A stretch of DNA of 64,000 nucleotides, taken from contig NZ_JAODOR010000014.1 in NCBI RefSeq assembly GCF_025398275.1, positions 112,239 to 176,238 on the forward strand, read 5' to 3'. The position numbers and the translations under genes were made by a program. This stretch comes from Microbacterium memoriense. GTDB taxonomy: Bacteria > Actinomycetota > Actinomycetes > Actinomycetales > Microbacteriaceae. The notes beneath the pieces are model-generated. The model worked only from the letters and a program-made list of their open reading frames with translations. It had not been told where the DNA came from and ran no database searches. Below are positions 9,890 to 17,784 of this stretch, one piece after another (the first letter of the stretch is position 1; every line of letters begins with the position of its first letter).

Positions 9890-12475
9890 ATGACTGACGA
9901 CGAACGTCCGGACGTAACCTCCGGACACAACCACGGAAATATCGACCAGGTCGACCTGCAGGTCGAGATGCAGCGCAGCTATCTCGACTATGCGATGAGC
10001 GTCATCGTGGGTCGTGCGTTGCCGGACGTGCGCGATGGCCTCAAGCCCGTGCACCGCCGTGTGATCTACGGCATGTACGACGGCGGCTACCGCCCCGACA
10101 AGAGCTTCAACAAGTGCGCACGCGTCGTCGGTGAAGTGATGGGTCAGTACCACCCGCACGGTGACTCGGCCATTTATGACGCGCTCGTGCGTTTGGTGCA
10201 GCCGTGGTCGCTGCGCTACCCGCTCGCCGATGGCCAGGGAAACTTCGGGTCGCCCGGAAACATGGGGGCCGCGGCTCCTCGTTACACCGAGACCAAGATG
10301 GCGGCCCTCGCCATGGAGATGGTCCGCGATATCGACGAGGACACCGTCGACTTCGAGGACAACTACGACGGCAAGACGCAAGAGCCGAGAGTTCTGCCGG
10401 CGCGGTTCCCGAACCTGCTGGTCAACGGGTCCGTGGGTATCGCGGTCGGCATGGCCACGAACATCCCGCCGCACAACCTTCGGGAGGTGGCTGCCGGCGC
10501 ACTCTGGGCGCTCGAGCACCCCGAAGCGACGCGCGACGAACTTCTCGAGGCGCTCATGGAGCGCATCCCCGGTCCCGACTTCCCGACCGGCGCACAGATC
10601 CTCGGCACCCGCGGGGTACGCGACGCACAGCGGACCGGGCGCGGGTCGATCACGATGCGCGCGATCGTGGCTGTCGAAGAGATTCAGGGTCGCACCTGCC
10701 TCGTCGTCACCGAATTGCCGTACCAGGTCAACCCCGACAACGTTGCGGCCAAGATCCGTGACCTTGCCCGCGATGGCAAGCTGACCGGCATCGCGGACAT
10801 CCGCGACGAGACTTCCGACCGCACCGGCCAGCGCCTGGTGATCGTCCTCAAACGCGATGCGGTCGCGAAGGTCGTGCTGAACAACCTGTACAAGCACACG
10901 CAGCTGCAGGAGAACTTCGGCGCGAACATGCTCGCCATCGTCGACGGCGTGCCGCGCACGCTCGCGATCGATGGGTTCATCTCGTACTGGGTCGAGCACC
11001 AGGTGGAAGTCATCGTGCGCCGCACCGGATTCCGGTTGCGCAAGGCTGAGCGCCGCATGCACACACTCGAGGGCTACCTCAAGGCGCTCGACCAGCTCGA
11101 CGAGGTCATCGCGTTGATCCGTCGCTCGCCCACCGTCGATGAAGCCCGCGACGGCCTGATGACGCTGCTCGATGTCGACAAGGACCAGGCGGACGAGATC
11201 CTCGCGCTGCAGTTGCGCCGTCTTGCCGCGATGGAACGCCAGAGGATCATCGACGAGGCTCTCGAGCTCGAGAAGCAGATCGCGGACTTCCGGGCGATCC
11301 TCGCCGATCCGATGCGTCAGCGCACCATCATCCGTGATGAGCTCACCGAGATCGTCGACAAGTACGGCGACGAGCGTCGCACCCACATCCTGCACGGCTT
11401 CGACGGCGACATGTCGATGGAAGACCTGATCCCGGTCGAGGAAATGGTCCTCACGGTGACACGTGCCGGCTACATCAAGCGCACACGCAGCGACAACTAC
11501 CGTCAGCAACACCGTGGAGGCAAGGGGGTGAAGGGCGCGCAGTTGCGCGCCGATGACGTCGTCGAGCACTTCTTCGTCACCACGACGCACCACTGGCTGT
11601 TGTTCTTCACGACCAAGGGTCGGGTGTACCGCTGCAAGACGTACGAGGTTCCCGAGGCCGGCCGTGACGCCAAGGGTCAGCACGTCGCAAACCTCCTCGC
11701 CCTCCAGCCGGGCGAAGAGATCGCGCAGATCCTCGACATCAGTGACTACGCCGTGGCGCAGTACCTCGTGCTCGCCACCCGCGACGGCAAGGTGAAGAAG
11801 ACCCTGCTGAGCGAGTACGACACGAACCGTCAGGGTGGCATCATCGCGATCCGGCTGCGTGGGCAGGAAGAGGAAGACGGCGACGAGGTCGTCAGCGCCC
11901 TACTGGTCGATGAGACCGACGACGTCCTCCTCATCTCCCGTCAGGGAATGTCGTTGCGCTTCACCGCCACCGACGAGTCGCTCCGCCCGATGGGACGTTC
12001 CACCGAAGGAGTGAAGGGGATGTCGTTCCGCGAAGGCGACACACTCTTGTCCGCGTCGGTGGCGCAGGACGATGCATTCGTCTTCGTCGTGACTGAGGGT
12101 GGCTACGCCAAGCGCACCGCGGTCGGGCAGTATCGCCTGCAGGGGCGCGGTGGACTGGGCATCAAGGTGGCCAAATTGAACGAGGATCGCGGTGATCTCG
12201 CGGGTGGTCTGATGGTCCGTGAGGACGACGAGGTCTTGGTGGTTCTTGCCAGCGGCAAGGTGGTACGCTCTGCCGTGGCCGAGGTCCCCGCCAAGGGCCG
12301 TGACACCATGGGCGTCGTATTCGCCCGACCGGACGACGAGGATCGCATCCTCGCTATCGCTCGGAACGGTGAGCGTGGACTGGCCGAGACCGCCGAAGAA
12401 GCGGCATCCGAAGATGCCCCCGTTGCCGCAGAGACTTCGACTGCGAGCCCCGAAGAGAGTAGTACTGACGCATGA
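9890..12475 (+). CDS. gyrA: DNA gyrase subunit A
   Basis: DNA cleavage and rejoining subunit of gyrase, 861 aa. The active-site tyrosine ([10 protein letters not shown]) is Tyr132; the quinolone-determining segment reads [12 protein letters not shown], keeping Ser and Asp at the two usual resistance positions. The C-terminal pinwheel domain contains a GyrA-box-like QHRGGKG near 538, and a Glu/Ala-rich tail closes the protein. The stop overlaps the next start as ATGA. Confidence 0.98.
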   Translation: MTDDERPDVTSGHNHGNIDQVDLQVEMQRSYLDYAMSVIVGRALPDVRDGLKPVHRRVIYGMYDGGYRPDKSFNKCARVVGEVMGQYHPHGDSAIYDALVRLVQPWSLRYPLADGQGNFGSPGNMGAAAPRYTETKMAALAMEMVRDIDEDTVDFEDNYDGKTQEPRVLPARFPNLLVNGSVGIAVGMATNIPPHNLREVAAGALWALEHPEATRDELLEALMERIPGPDFPTGAQILGTRGVRDAQRTGRGSITMRAIVAVEEIQGRTCLVVTELPYQVNPDNVAAKIRDLARDGKLTGIADIRDETSDRTGQRLVIVLKRDAVAKVVLNNLYKHTQLQENFGANMLAIVDGVPRTLAIDGFISYWVEHQVEVIVRRTGFRLRKAERRMHTLEGYLKALDQLDEVIALIRRSPTVDEARDGLMTLLDVDKDQADEILALQLRRLAAMERQRIIDEALELEKQIADFRAILADPMRQRTIIRDELTEIVDKYGDERRTHILHGFDGDMSMEDLIPVEEMVLTVTRAGYIKRTRSDNYRQQHRGGKGVKGAQLRADDVVEHFFVTTTHHWLLFFTTKGRVYRCKTYEVPEAGRDAKGQHVANLLALQPGEEIAQILDISDYAVAQYLVLATRDGKVKKTLLSEYDTNRQGGIIAIRLRGQEEEDGDEVVSALLVDETDDVLLISRQGMSLRFTATDESLRPMGRSTEGVKGMSFREGDTLLSASVAQDDAFVFVVTEGGYAKRTAVGQYRLQGRGGLGIKVAKLNEDRGDLAGGLMVREDDEVLVVLASGKVVRSAVAEVPAKGRDTMGVVFARPDDEDRILAIARNGERGLAETAEEAASEDAPVAAETSTASPEESSTDA

Positions 12476-12873
12476 GCACGGTAGCCGACAAGCTGGCAAA
12501 AAAGTCGTCCAGCAAGACCAGCTCCAAGCAGGTCCGCCTCCGCCTGGTCTACGTGGACTTCTGGTCCGCCGTGAAGCTGTCGTTCCTCGCGGCCGTCGCC
12601 CTCGCGATCGTCACGATCGTCGCGGTCTTCCTGATCTACACGGTGCTGAGCACGACGGGTGTCATCGGCAAGCTCGACGAGCTGCTGAAGGCGTTCGACG
12701 ACAACTTCACGCTGGGTGACTATGTCGGCTTGCCGCAGGTGATGGCCTTCGCGTCGATCGTCGCGATCCTCAACCTCATCGTGATCACGGTGCTCGGCGC
12801 GGTCGTGGCGGGCATCTACAACCTCATGGTGAAGGTCACCGGCGGACTGCTTGTCGGCTTCACCTCGAACTGA
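12472..12873 (+). CDS. DUF3566 transmembrane protein
   Basis: 133-aa membrane protein typical of the position after gyrA in actinobacteria. A Lys/Ser-rich cytoplasmic N-terminus (1-25) is followed by two membrane helices (about 43-65 and 88-113) separated by a short amphipathic region. Function is unknown; conserved location suggests a link to chromosome or envelope processes, which is inference. It overlaps gyrA by 4 nt, so translation is coupled. Confidence 0.9.
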   Translation: MSTVADKLAKKSSSKTSSKQVRLRLVYVDFWSAVKLSFLAAVALAIVTIVAVFLIYTVLSTTGVIGKLDELLKAFDDNFTLGDYVGLPQVMAFASIVAILNLIVITVLGAVVAGIYNLMVKVTGGLLVGFTSN

Positions 12874-12941
12874 TTTCGGATTCTCCCGCAGTTCGGGTAA
12901 AGTCTTGGAGGTTGACGGCGCGCAAGCGTCGACCTCCGCAC

Positions 12942-13018
12942 GGGGCTATAGCTCAGTTGGTTAGAGCGCTTCACTGATAATGAAGAGGTCCCAGGTTCAA
13001 ATCCTGGTAGCCCCACCA
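12942..13018 (+). tRNA. tRNA-Ile (GAT)
   Basis: Full cloverleaf: 7-bp acceptor stem GGGGCTA/TAGCCCC, D-arm AGCTCAGTTGGTTAGAGC, anticodon loop with GAT at 12976-12978, T-arm with GGTTCAAATCC, and a discriminator A at 13015. CCA is encoded at 13016-13018. Paired with tRNA-Ala 9 nt downstream in the standard actinobacterial position after gyrA. Confidence 0.98.
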
Positions 13019-13027
13019 CCCCAGTCC

Positions 13028-13100
13028 GGGGCCTTAGCTCAGTTGGTAGAGCGCCTGCTTTGCAAGCAGGATGTCAGGAGTTCGAATCTCCTAGGCTCCA
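13028..13100 (+). tRNA. tRNA-Ala (TGC)
   Basis: Acceptor stem GGGGCCT pairs with AGGCTCC through one G-T wobble; D-arm AGCTCAGTTGGTAGAGC; anticodon stem CCTGC/GCAGG with anticodon TGC at 13061-13063; T-arm GAGTTCGAATCTC; discriminator A at 13100. CCA is not encoded, unlike the adjacent tRNA-Ile. Confidence 0.98.
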
Positions 13101-13103
13101 CAG

Positions 13104-13571
13104 TTATTTGTTCTCCTGCGAGATGTCGGCCACGGTCGCCGCGTAGGCAGCGATCAGGTCATCGGCCTCGACGAACAGACTGTAGCCGTGTGCGCCGGCA
13201 CCCATCGCGATGCGCCGACCCGCAATGGCCCCATCCGCGTAGATGGGCCACGCCGTGGTGCTCCCGACCGGCACGATCGTTCCCCGCTCGTATCCGGTGG
13301 CCTCAAGGGCACGCTGCGGGTCGGGGAGTTGCAGCTTGTTCACTCCGACGACGGCGCGCAGCTTCGGCCACGAGATGGACCGATCGCCCGGGATGAGCGC
13401 GAACAGATAGGTGTCGTCGCCGCGTTTGACGACGAGGGTCTTCACGATCTCCGACGGATGCAGACCGAGAAGGCCCGCCGCTTCCTCCAGGGAGGATGCG
13501 GCGGGCCTTTCGCGGATCTCGATCTCAAGTCCACGCGCGGCTGCTGCCGTCCGGACCCGTTCGAGCGTCAT
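13104..13571 (-). CDS. YbaK/EbsC-family aminoacyl-tRNA deacylase
   Basis: 155-aa single-domain protein of the YbaK/ProX-like editing family, which hydrolyses mischarged aminoacyl-tRNAs such as Cys- or Ala-tRNA(Pro). The hallmarks are EIVKTLVVKRGDDTYLFALI (about 41-60) with the conserved Lys, GDRSISWPKLRAVVG, and the glycine-rich PVGSTTAWPIYAD segment; the late GAGAHGYSLFVEADDL fits the family end. Substrate specificity cannot be read from sequence. It is 8 nt downstream of the next leftward gene and converges on tRNA-Ala. Confidence 0.9.
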   Translation of the reverse strand: MTLERVRTAAAARGLEIEIRERPAASSLEEAAGLLGLHPSEIVKTLVVKRGDDTYLFALIPGDRSISWPKLRAVVGVNKLQLPDPQRALEATGYERGTIVPVGSTTAWPIYADGAIAGRRIAMGAGAHGYSLFVEADDLIAAYAATVADISQENK

Positions 13572-13579
13572 AGCGACGC

Positions 13580-14152
13580 TCAGGCGTCGGGAGCGCGCAG
13601 CGGGTCGTCGGCGACCCAGAGCTCGTCGTCGGCGCGCAAGGTCTGCCAGGCGGCGTACAGAACACCGGCGGCGGCGGCGAGACCGAAGAGGATCGCGATG
13701 ACTCCGCCCGCGCTGATGCCGGACTTCTTCGGCTCAGCGATGGCGAGCCGCTTGGCCGCCTTCGCACCGTACTTGTCGGCCTTCTTCTGCAGGTCGGCGA
13801 CGTCGAAGCCACCGAAGCCGCGACCAGCGGCGAGACGCGCACGTGTGTCGTTCGCGGCATCCCACACCGACAGCGCCGAACCCACGACGGCGCCCGCGGC
13901 GGGTACGAGGTTCCGGTTGTAGATCTTGCGACCGGTCTCGACGCTCTGGTTCACGTAGGGAGCGGCGTACTTCTCGTAGCTGTGCTGCACAGCCGGCACG
14001 ACCTGCTCACGGTTGTAGTGACCCAGCTGACGTCCCGCTTCCCGGGCGATGTCACCGGCCTGACCGACCAGGACCTGCTGCGACTCCCAGACCTTGTTGG
14101 CCTGGGTCTGGAGCTTGCGAAGTTCTTTCTTGCGCTTACGGCTGACGCTCAC
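13580..14152 (-). CDS. Conserved actinobacterial hypothetical with C-terminal membrane helix
   Basis: 190-aa protein of unknown function. A strongly basic N-terminus (SRKRKKELRKL) leads to a long helical region containing QVVPAVQHSYEKYAAPYVNQ (about 60-80) and ending in one membrane helix (about 148-170) followed by an acidic tail. I chose the GTG at 14152, preceded by GGGAGG about 8 nt upstream; an earlier in-frame start at 14245 would overlap the divergent cyclophilin start and has no ribosome-binding site. It probably forms an operon with the downstream deacylase. Confidence 0.75.
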   Translation of the reverse strand: MSVSRKRKKELRKLQTQANKVWESQQVLVGQAGDIAREAGRQLGHYNREQVVPAVQHSYEKYAAPYVNQSVETGRKIYNRNLVPAAGAVVGSALSVWDAANDTRARLAAGRGFGGFDVADLQKKADKYGAKAAKRLAIAEPKKSGISAGGVIAILFGLAAAAGVLYAAWQTLRADDELWVADDPLRAPDA

Positions 14153-14243
14153 GGGGTGACCTCCCTGATCGGGGAACGTTTCTCTCCATCTTGCCAGACA
14201 GCGGCGGCCATGCCAGGGGTTGACAGATGTGAGAATAGTGAGC

Positions 14244-14801
14244 ATGACGATTCACACCGCCGTAGCCACGCTTCACACCAACCACGGCGACATCGTCGTC
14301 AACCTGTTCGGCGACCACGCGCCGCGCACCGTGCAGAACTTCATCGGACTGTCCGACGGATCGCAGGCCTGGACGCACCCCGGCACCGGCAAGCCCGGCG
14401 AGGGCGCGCTGTACAGCGACGTCATCTTCCACCGCATCATCCCGAACTTCATGATCCAGGGTGGCGACCCACTCGGACAGGGCGTCGGTGGCCCCGGCTA
14501 CAACTTCAACGACGAGATCAGCCCCGAGCTGAACTTCAACGAGCCCTACATCCTCGCGATGGCCAACGCGGGCCTCCGCCGCAACGCCATCACCGGCAAG
14601 GCCGAGGGCACGAACGGTTCGCAGTTCTTCATCACGACCGACCCGACCCCCTGGTTGCAGGGCAAGCACACGATCTTCGGTGAGGTGGCGGATGCGGATT
14701 CGCGCGCCGTCGTCGACGCGATCGCAGCTGTCCCCACCGGTGCGGGCGACCGCCCGATCGAGCCCGTCGTGCTGAAGTCGGTCGACGTCGTCGCCGTCTG
14801 A
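14244..14801 (+). CDS. Cytoplasmic cyclophilin-type peptidyl-prolyl isomerase
   Basis: 185-aa cyclophilin without a signal peptide, catalysing proline cis-trans isomerisation. Core motifs are FHRIIPNFMIQGGDP (about 62-76), the GxGGPGY turn, and NGSQFFITTDPTPWLQGKHTIFGEV with the catalytic and cyclosporin-pocket residues. The ATG at 14244 matches the family start. A second, lipoprotein cyclophilin is at 51498-52142. Confidence 0.95.
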   Translation: MTIHTAVATLHTNHGDIVVNLFGDHAPRTVQNFIGLSDGSQAWTHPGTGKPGEGALYSDVIFHRIIPNFMIQGGDPLGQGVGGPGYNFNDEISPELNFNEPYILAMANAGLRRNAITGKAEGTNGSQFFITTDPTPWLQGKHTIFGEVADADSRAVVDAIAAVPTGAGDRPIEPVVLKSVDVVAV

Positions 14802-14823
14802 TCATCGACACGATCAGGAACCG

Positions 14824-15678
14824 GTGCACATGACGGATTCGGATCTCCGGACCAATCCGGACAATTTCTGTTACCGGCATCCTGATCGGCAGAGCTTCGT
14901 GCTGTGCCAGCGCTGTCTGCGCACGATCTGCGGAGAGTGCCAGACGCCGCTGCCGGTCGGAGTGATCTGCCCGGAGTGCCTGCGCGACGCTCAGCAGCAA
15001 CAGAAGTCCGCAACCGTCACCCGGATGCCGCGGCGCCGGGCGGGTGTCGACTCCCGACTGATCGTGACGTACACGCTCGTGATCATCACGACCGTGTTCT
15101 ATCTGATCGGTCTGATCCCGGGGATCGGCGAGAGCGTCCAGAGTCTGTTGGCGTTCAACGGCGTGCTGGCCTACATCCAGCCGTGGCGACTGGTCACGGT
15201 CACCCTCGTGCACGCGGGGATCTGGCATATCGCGCTGAACATGTTGGCTCTGTGGGCACTCGGACGGAGCCTCGAGCCGCTCCTCGGACGATGGCGATTC
15301 CTCACGCTTTACCTGCTCAGTGCGCTGGGTGGGTCGGTTCTCGTCGCCTTGCTCGCTCCGGGCACGTGGGTGGTCGGAGCCTCCGGCGCCGTGTGGGGGC
15401 TGCTGGGCGCGATGTTCGTGATCGGACGCCACATCGGTGCGAATGTCACCGCGATCGCCGTGATCATGGGCATCAACCTCGTGCTGACGTTCCTTCCCGG
15501 ATCCGGCATCTCCTGGCAAGCGCACATCGGTGGCGGCCTCGTCGGCGCGCTCATCGGTTTCATCCTTGCGCGCACGCGGGCCACGCGGATGCGGAGCCGG
15601 CAGATCTGGTTGCTGGTCGGGGTGGGCGTGGGCCTCGTGGCCCTGCTCGCCATTCCGTACCTGCTGTACTACGCCTGA
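14824..15678 (+). CDS. Rhomboid-family intramembrane serine protease with N-terminal zinc finger
   Basis: 284-aa integral membrane protease. The first 60 residues hold a B-box-like cysteine/histidine cluster (CYRHP, LCQRCLRTICGEC, VICPEC) expected to bind zinc. Six or so membrane helices follow; the catalytic Ser lies in VVGASGAVWG (near 182-191) and the catalytic His in WQAHIGGG near 237-244, with the conserved HxxxN of helix 2 as WHIALNM. Substrates are unknown. The GTG at 14824 follows AGGAAC; an ATG two codons later is an equally good start. Confidence 0.92.
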   Translation: MHMTDSDLRTNPDNFCYRHPDRQSFVLCQRCLRTICGECQTPLPVGVICPECLRDAQQQQKSATVTRMPRRRAGVDSRLIVTYTLVIITTVFYLIGLIPGIGESVQSLLAFNGVLAYIQPWRLVTVTLVHAGIWHIALNMLALWALGRSLEPLLGRWRFLTLYLLSALGGSVLVALLAPGTWVVGASGAVWGLLGAMFVIGRHIGANVTAIAVIMGINLVLTFLPGSGISWQAHIGGGLVGALIGFILARTRATRMRSRQIWLLVGVGVGLVALLAIPYLLYYA

Positions 15679-15679
15679 G

Positions 15680-15740
15680 TTATCCACAGATTCATCCACA
15701 GCTGGGGATGAATTACACCGGTGTAACTCACAGCTGTGGG
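15680..15740. promoter_or_regulatory. DnaA-box pair and palindromes between rhomboid gene and crgA
   Basis: The 82-bp convergent gap holds a perfect DnaA box TTATCCACA at 15680-15688, an 8/9 box TCATCCACA at 15692-15700, a 7/9 reverse match at 15703-15711, a perfect 14-bp palindrome TTACACCGGTGTAA at 15713-15726, and a CACAGCTGTG palindrome a few bases later. The density is far above the local background. A DnaA-titration or regulatory site is inferred; a regulator-binding site or structured terminator are alternatives. Confidence 0.5.
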
Positions 15741-15760
15741 ATCAGCTGGGGATGGCGGGT

Positions 15761-16000
15761 TCAGCGCCAGCGGGTCGTCATCAGGAAGCCGACGAAGGCG
15801 ATCCCGAAGCCGATGACCAGGTTCCAGCCGGCGATGCCGGGGATCGGCAGCGTCTGGTTGCTGAGGTAGAAGATGATCACCCAGAGAAGCCCGAGGATCA
15901 TGAGACTCAACATGATGGGCTTGAACCACACCGGATTGGGGGTGGCGTCACCCGCGGTGTGCTCGACGATCTGTTCGTCACCCTTGCCTGAACGTGCCAT
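15761..16000 (-). CDS. crgA: Cell division protein CrgA
   Basis: 79-aa small membrane protein of the actinobacterial CrgA family, which interacts with FtsZ and divisome or wall-synthesis proteins and coordinates septation. An N-terminal cytoplasmic tail is followed by two membrane helices (about 27-48 and 57-76) with the signature NPVWFKPIML before helix 1, and the terminal TTRWR. The ATG at 16000 has TAGAAT at 16008-16013 on the same strand, the leaderless spacing. An upstream in-frame start at 16030 adds ten atypical residues. Confidence 0.95.
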   Translation of the reverse strand: MARSGKGDEQIVEHTAGDATPNPVWFKPIMLSLMILGLLWVIIFYLSNQTLPIPGIAGWNLVIGFGIAFVGFLMTTRWR

Positions 16001-16056
16001 GGCGTCGATTCTACCTGTCAGCCGCGGCACAACCTACGCTCGATAGAATCCTCGGC
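16001..16056. promoter_or_regulatory. Divergent crgA / sortase promoter region
   Basis: A 56-bp gap with mirror-image -10 elements: TAGAAT read leftward at 16008-16013 for crgA and TAGAAT read rightward at 16044-16049 for the sortase. Each ends 7 nt before its ATG, so both messages are predicted to begin at or next to the start codon. Confidence 0.6.
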
Positions 16057-16839
16057 ATGGGGGACCGTGAACACACGTCTCGTCGCGAGCGACGCGAGCG
16101 ACCACGTCGCCGCGTATCCGTGCTCGGCGTGATCGGCGAACTGCTGATCACCGTCGGGGTCGTGGCGCTGCTGTTCGTCGCGTGGCAGATGTGGATCGGT
16201 GACGTGATCATCGGCGGGCAGAAGCACGCGGAAGCCGATGCACTGTCGCAGAGTTGGATGATGCCCGCGGCGACGCCGAGTGAATCCGCCTCGCCTGCGC
16301 CCGTTCCCACCGATGCGCCCGCCGAGGCCGTGGTTCCGGTGCTGGCGCAGCCGGCGCACGGTGAGCAGTTCGGCGTCATGTTCGTCCCCCGTTTCGGCAC
16401 GGATTGGAAGTTCACGATCGCCGCAGGGACGACCCGCAAGGACATCCTCGATCTCGGCGAAATCGGCCACTATGCCGACACCGCCATGCCGGGGCAGGTC
16501 GGCAACACGGTGTACGCCGCTCATCGCTGGACCTCGGGGCAGCCGTTCGACCCGATCGACAAGCTCGTGGTCGGCGACGCGATCGTCGTCCAGACCGCGG
16601 AGGGGTGGTACACCTACCGGTTCCGCACCCTCGAATACGTGCAGGACACGCAGGTCGACGTGCTCCTCCCGGTGCCGCAGCAGGCCGGCGTCGAAGCCAA
16701 CGGCCGCTATCTGACACTCACCAGCTGTGCGCCCAAGCTCAACATGCTCGAGCGCATCATCGCCTATGCCGTCTTCGACGAGTTCACCCCGACCGCTGAC
16801 GGTCCTCCGGCGGCACTGACCGAAGGGGTCACCGTCTGA
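16057..16839 (+). CDS. Class E sortase
   Basis: 260-aa transpeptidase that anchors secreted proteins to the cell wall; class E enzymes of high-GC actinobacteria typically use LAXTG-type signals. Basic N-terminus, one membrane anchor (about 23-46), a Ser/Pro/Ala-rich linker, then the catalytic domain with His156 (YAAHRW), Cys224 in TLTSC, and Arg233. All three catalytic residues are present. It overlaps the following 52-codon gene by 1 nt and heads a small operon ending in a glutamine amidotransferase. Confidence 0.93.
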   Translation: MGDREHTSRRERRERPRRRVSVLGVIGELLITVGVVALLFVAWQMWIGDVIIGGQKHAEADALSQSWMMPAATPSESASPAPVPTDAPAEAVVPVLAQPAHGEQFGVMFVPRFGTDWKFTIAAGTTRKDILDLGEIGHYADTAMPGQVGNTVYAAHRWTSGQPFDPIDKLVVGDAIVVQTAEGWYTYRFRTLEYVQDTQVDVLLPVPQQAGVEANGRYLTLTSCAPKLNMLERIIAYAVFDEFTPTADGPPAALTEGVTV

Positions 16840-16997
16840 TGTACGGCGCACTGTGGCGAATTCTTCCCGGACCCGTGTGGGTGCGTGTCCTCCTTCTGCT
16901 GATCTTGGCCGCGGCCGTGCTCTACGGCCTGTTCTGGCATGTCTTCCCGTGGGCCGCGCAGTTCATCACTCCCACGGAATCCACCATCGGTGGATGA
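16839..16997 (+). CDS. Small membrane peptide (52 aa)
   Basis: Short gene starting at the ATG that overlaps the sortase stop (TGATG) and ending 8 nt inside the amidotransferase gene. The product begins MYGALWRILPGPVWVRVL and contains a single hydrophobic helix (about 13-36), then a short tail ending PTESTIGG. Tight overlap on both sides and codon use matching its neighbours support translation. Function unknown. Confidence 0.75.
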   Translation: MYGALWRILPGPVWVRVLLLLILAAAVLYGLFWHVFPWAAQFITPTESTIGG

Positions 16998-17634
16998 GTT
17001 GTCCGGGCGGATCCTCGTCGTGGACAATCACGACAGTTTCGTCCACACCCTGATCGGGTATCTCGACGAGCTCGGTGCGCACACGGTGCTCGTCGAGGCG
17101 GATGCCGTCGTGGACCCGGCCGAGGTCATCTCCGGCTTCGCCGGGGTCCTGGTGTCACCTGGCCCGGGGGCACCCGAAGGCGCCGGCGCTTCGATCGACA
17201 TCGTCCAGGCTGCGGTGGATGCCGGCATCCCCTTGCTGGGGGTGTGCCTCGGCCATCAGGCGCTCGCCGCCGCGTTCGGTGCGACCGTCGCCGAGGCCCC
17301 GGAACTGCGCCACGGGATCACCTCCCTGATCCACCACGACGGGACCGGGATCTTCGTGGGACTCCCCCATTCCTTCGCCGCGACGCGGTATCACTCTCTT
17401 GCCGTGCGGGCCGAGACGCTCCCGCGGGAGCTGGTGGTGACGGCGACGACGGAGTCCGGCGTCGTCATGGGTATCGCGCACCGCACGGCGCCCGCGTGGG
17501 GAGTGCAGTTCCACCCCGAGAGCGTACTGACCGAGGGGGGCTACCAGCTCTTGGGAACGTGGCTCGAGACCGCCGGGATCGACGGTGCTGCCGCCCGCGG
17601 TGCGAAGCGTCGTCCGCTCCGGCCGGTCAGCTGA
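16990..17634 (+). CDS. Class I glutamine amidotransferase, PabA/TrpG type
   Basis: 214-aa glutaminase subunit of the anthranilate / aminodeoxychorismate synthase family, which supplies ammonia from glutamine. The nucleophile Cys lies in LGVCLGHQAL (about 82-91), with VSPGPGAP near 52-59 and the His/Glu pair in VQFHPES near 172-178. The GTG start overlaps the preceding peptide gene by 8 nt. This position before the pknB cluster is conserved in actinobacteria. No PabB/TrpE partner is in the window, so the pathway is undecided. Confidence 0.9.
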   Translation: MDELSGRILVVDNHDSFVHTLIGYLDELGAHTVLVEADAVVDPAEVISGFAGVLVSPGPGAPEGAGASIDIVQAAVDAGIPLLGVCLGHQALAAAFGATVAEAPELRHGITSLIHHDGTGIFVGLPHSFAATRYHSLAVRAETLPRELVVTATTESGVVMGIAHRTAPAWGVQFHPESVLTEGGYQLLGTWLETAGIDGAAARGAKRRPLRPVS

Positions 17635-17662
17635 TCCCGATCGCCCGGGTGTCAGGTCGGTG

Positions 17663-17764
17663 ACCTGAACAACTCCTGCAGAGTTCTGCGTGCCGGGGCG
17701 CGCCGGCCCGGAATTCCGGGGGACGATCCACACCCGCTCGTCACCCTGCAGGAGTTATTCAGGT
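17663..17764. repeat. 102-bp palindromic element between convergent genes
   Basis: Terminal inverted repeats of 19 bp: ACCTGAACAACTCCTGCAG at 17663-17681 and its reverse complement with one mismatch at 17746-17764. The interior contains a perfect 14-bp palindrome CCCGGAATTCCGGG at 17707-17720, and a 7-bp hairpin (17652-17668) overlaps the left arm. It occupies nearly all of the gap between the amidotransferase gene and pknB. It could be a dispersed palindromic repeat or a large bidirectional terminator. No second copy was seen in this window. Confidence 0.6.
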
Positions 17765-17784
17765 AGTGCGACGCGGAATCCCGA

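Noticed and set aside
13061..13100. tRNA-Ala as an integration site
   Set aside because: No integrase and no duplicated tRNA 3' end downstream; the next gene is an ordinary housekeeping deacylase.
14798..14819. CTGATC/GATCAG hairpin after the cyclophilin gene as a terminator
   Set aside because: Only 6-bp arms, no T tract, and it contains the presumed ribosome-binding site of the rhomboid gene.
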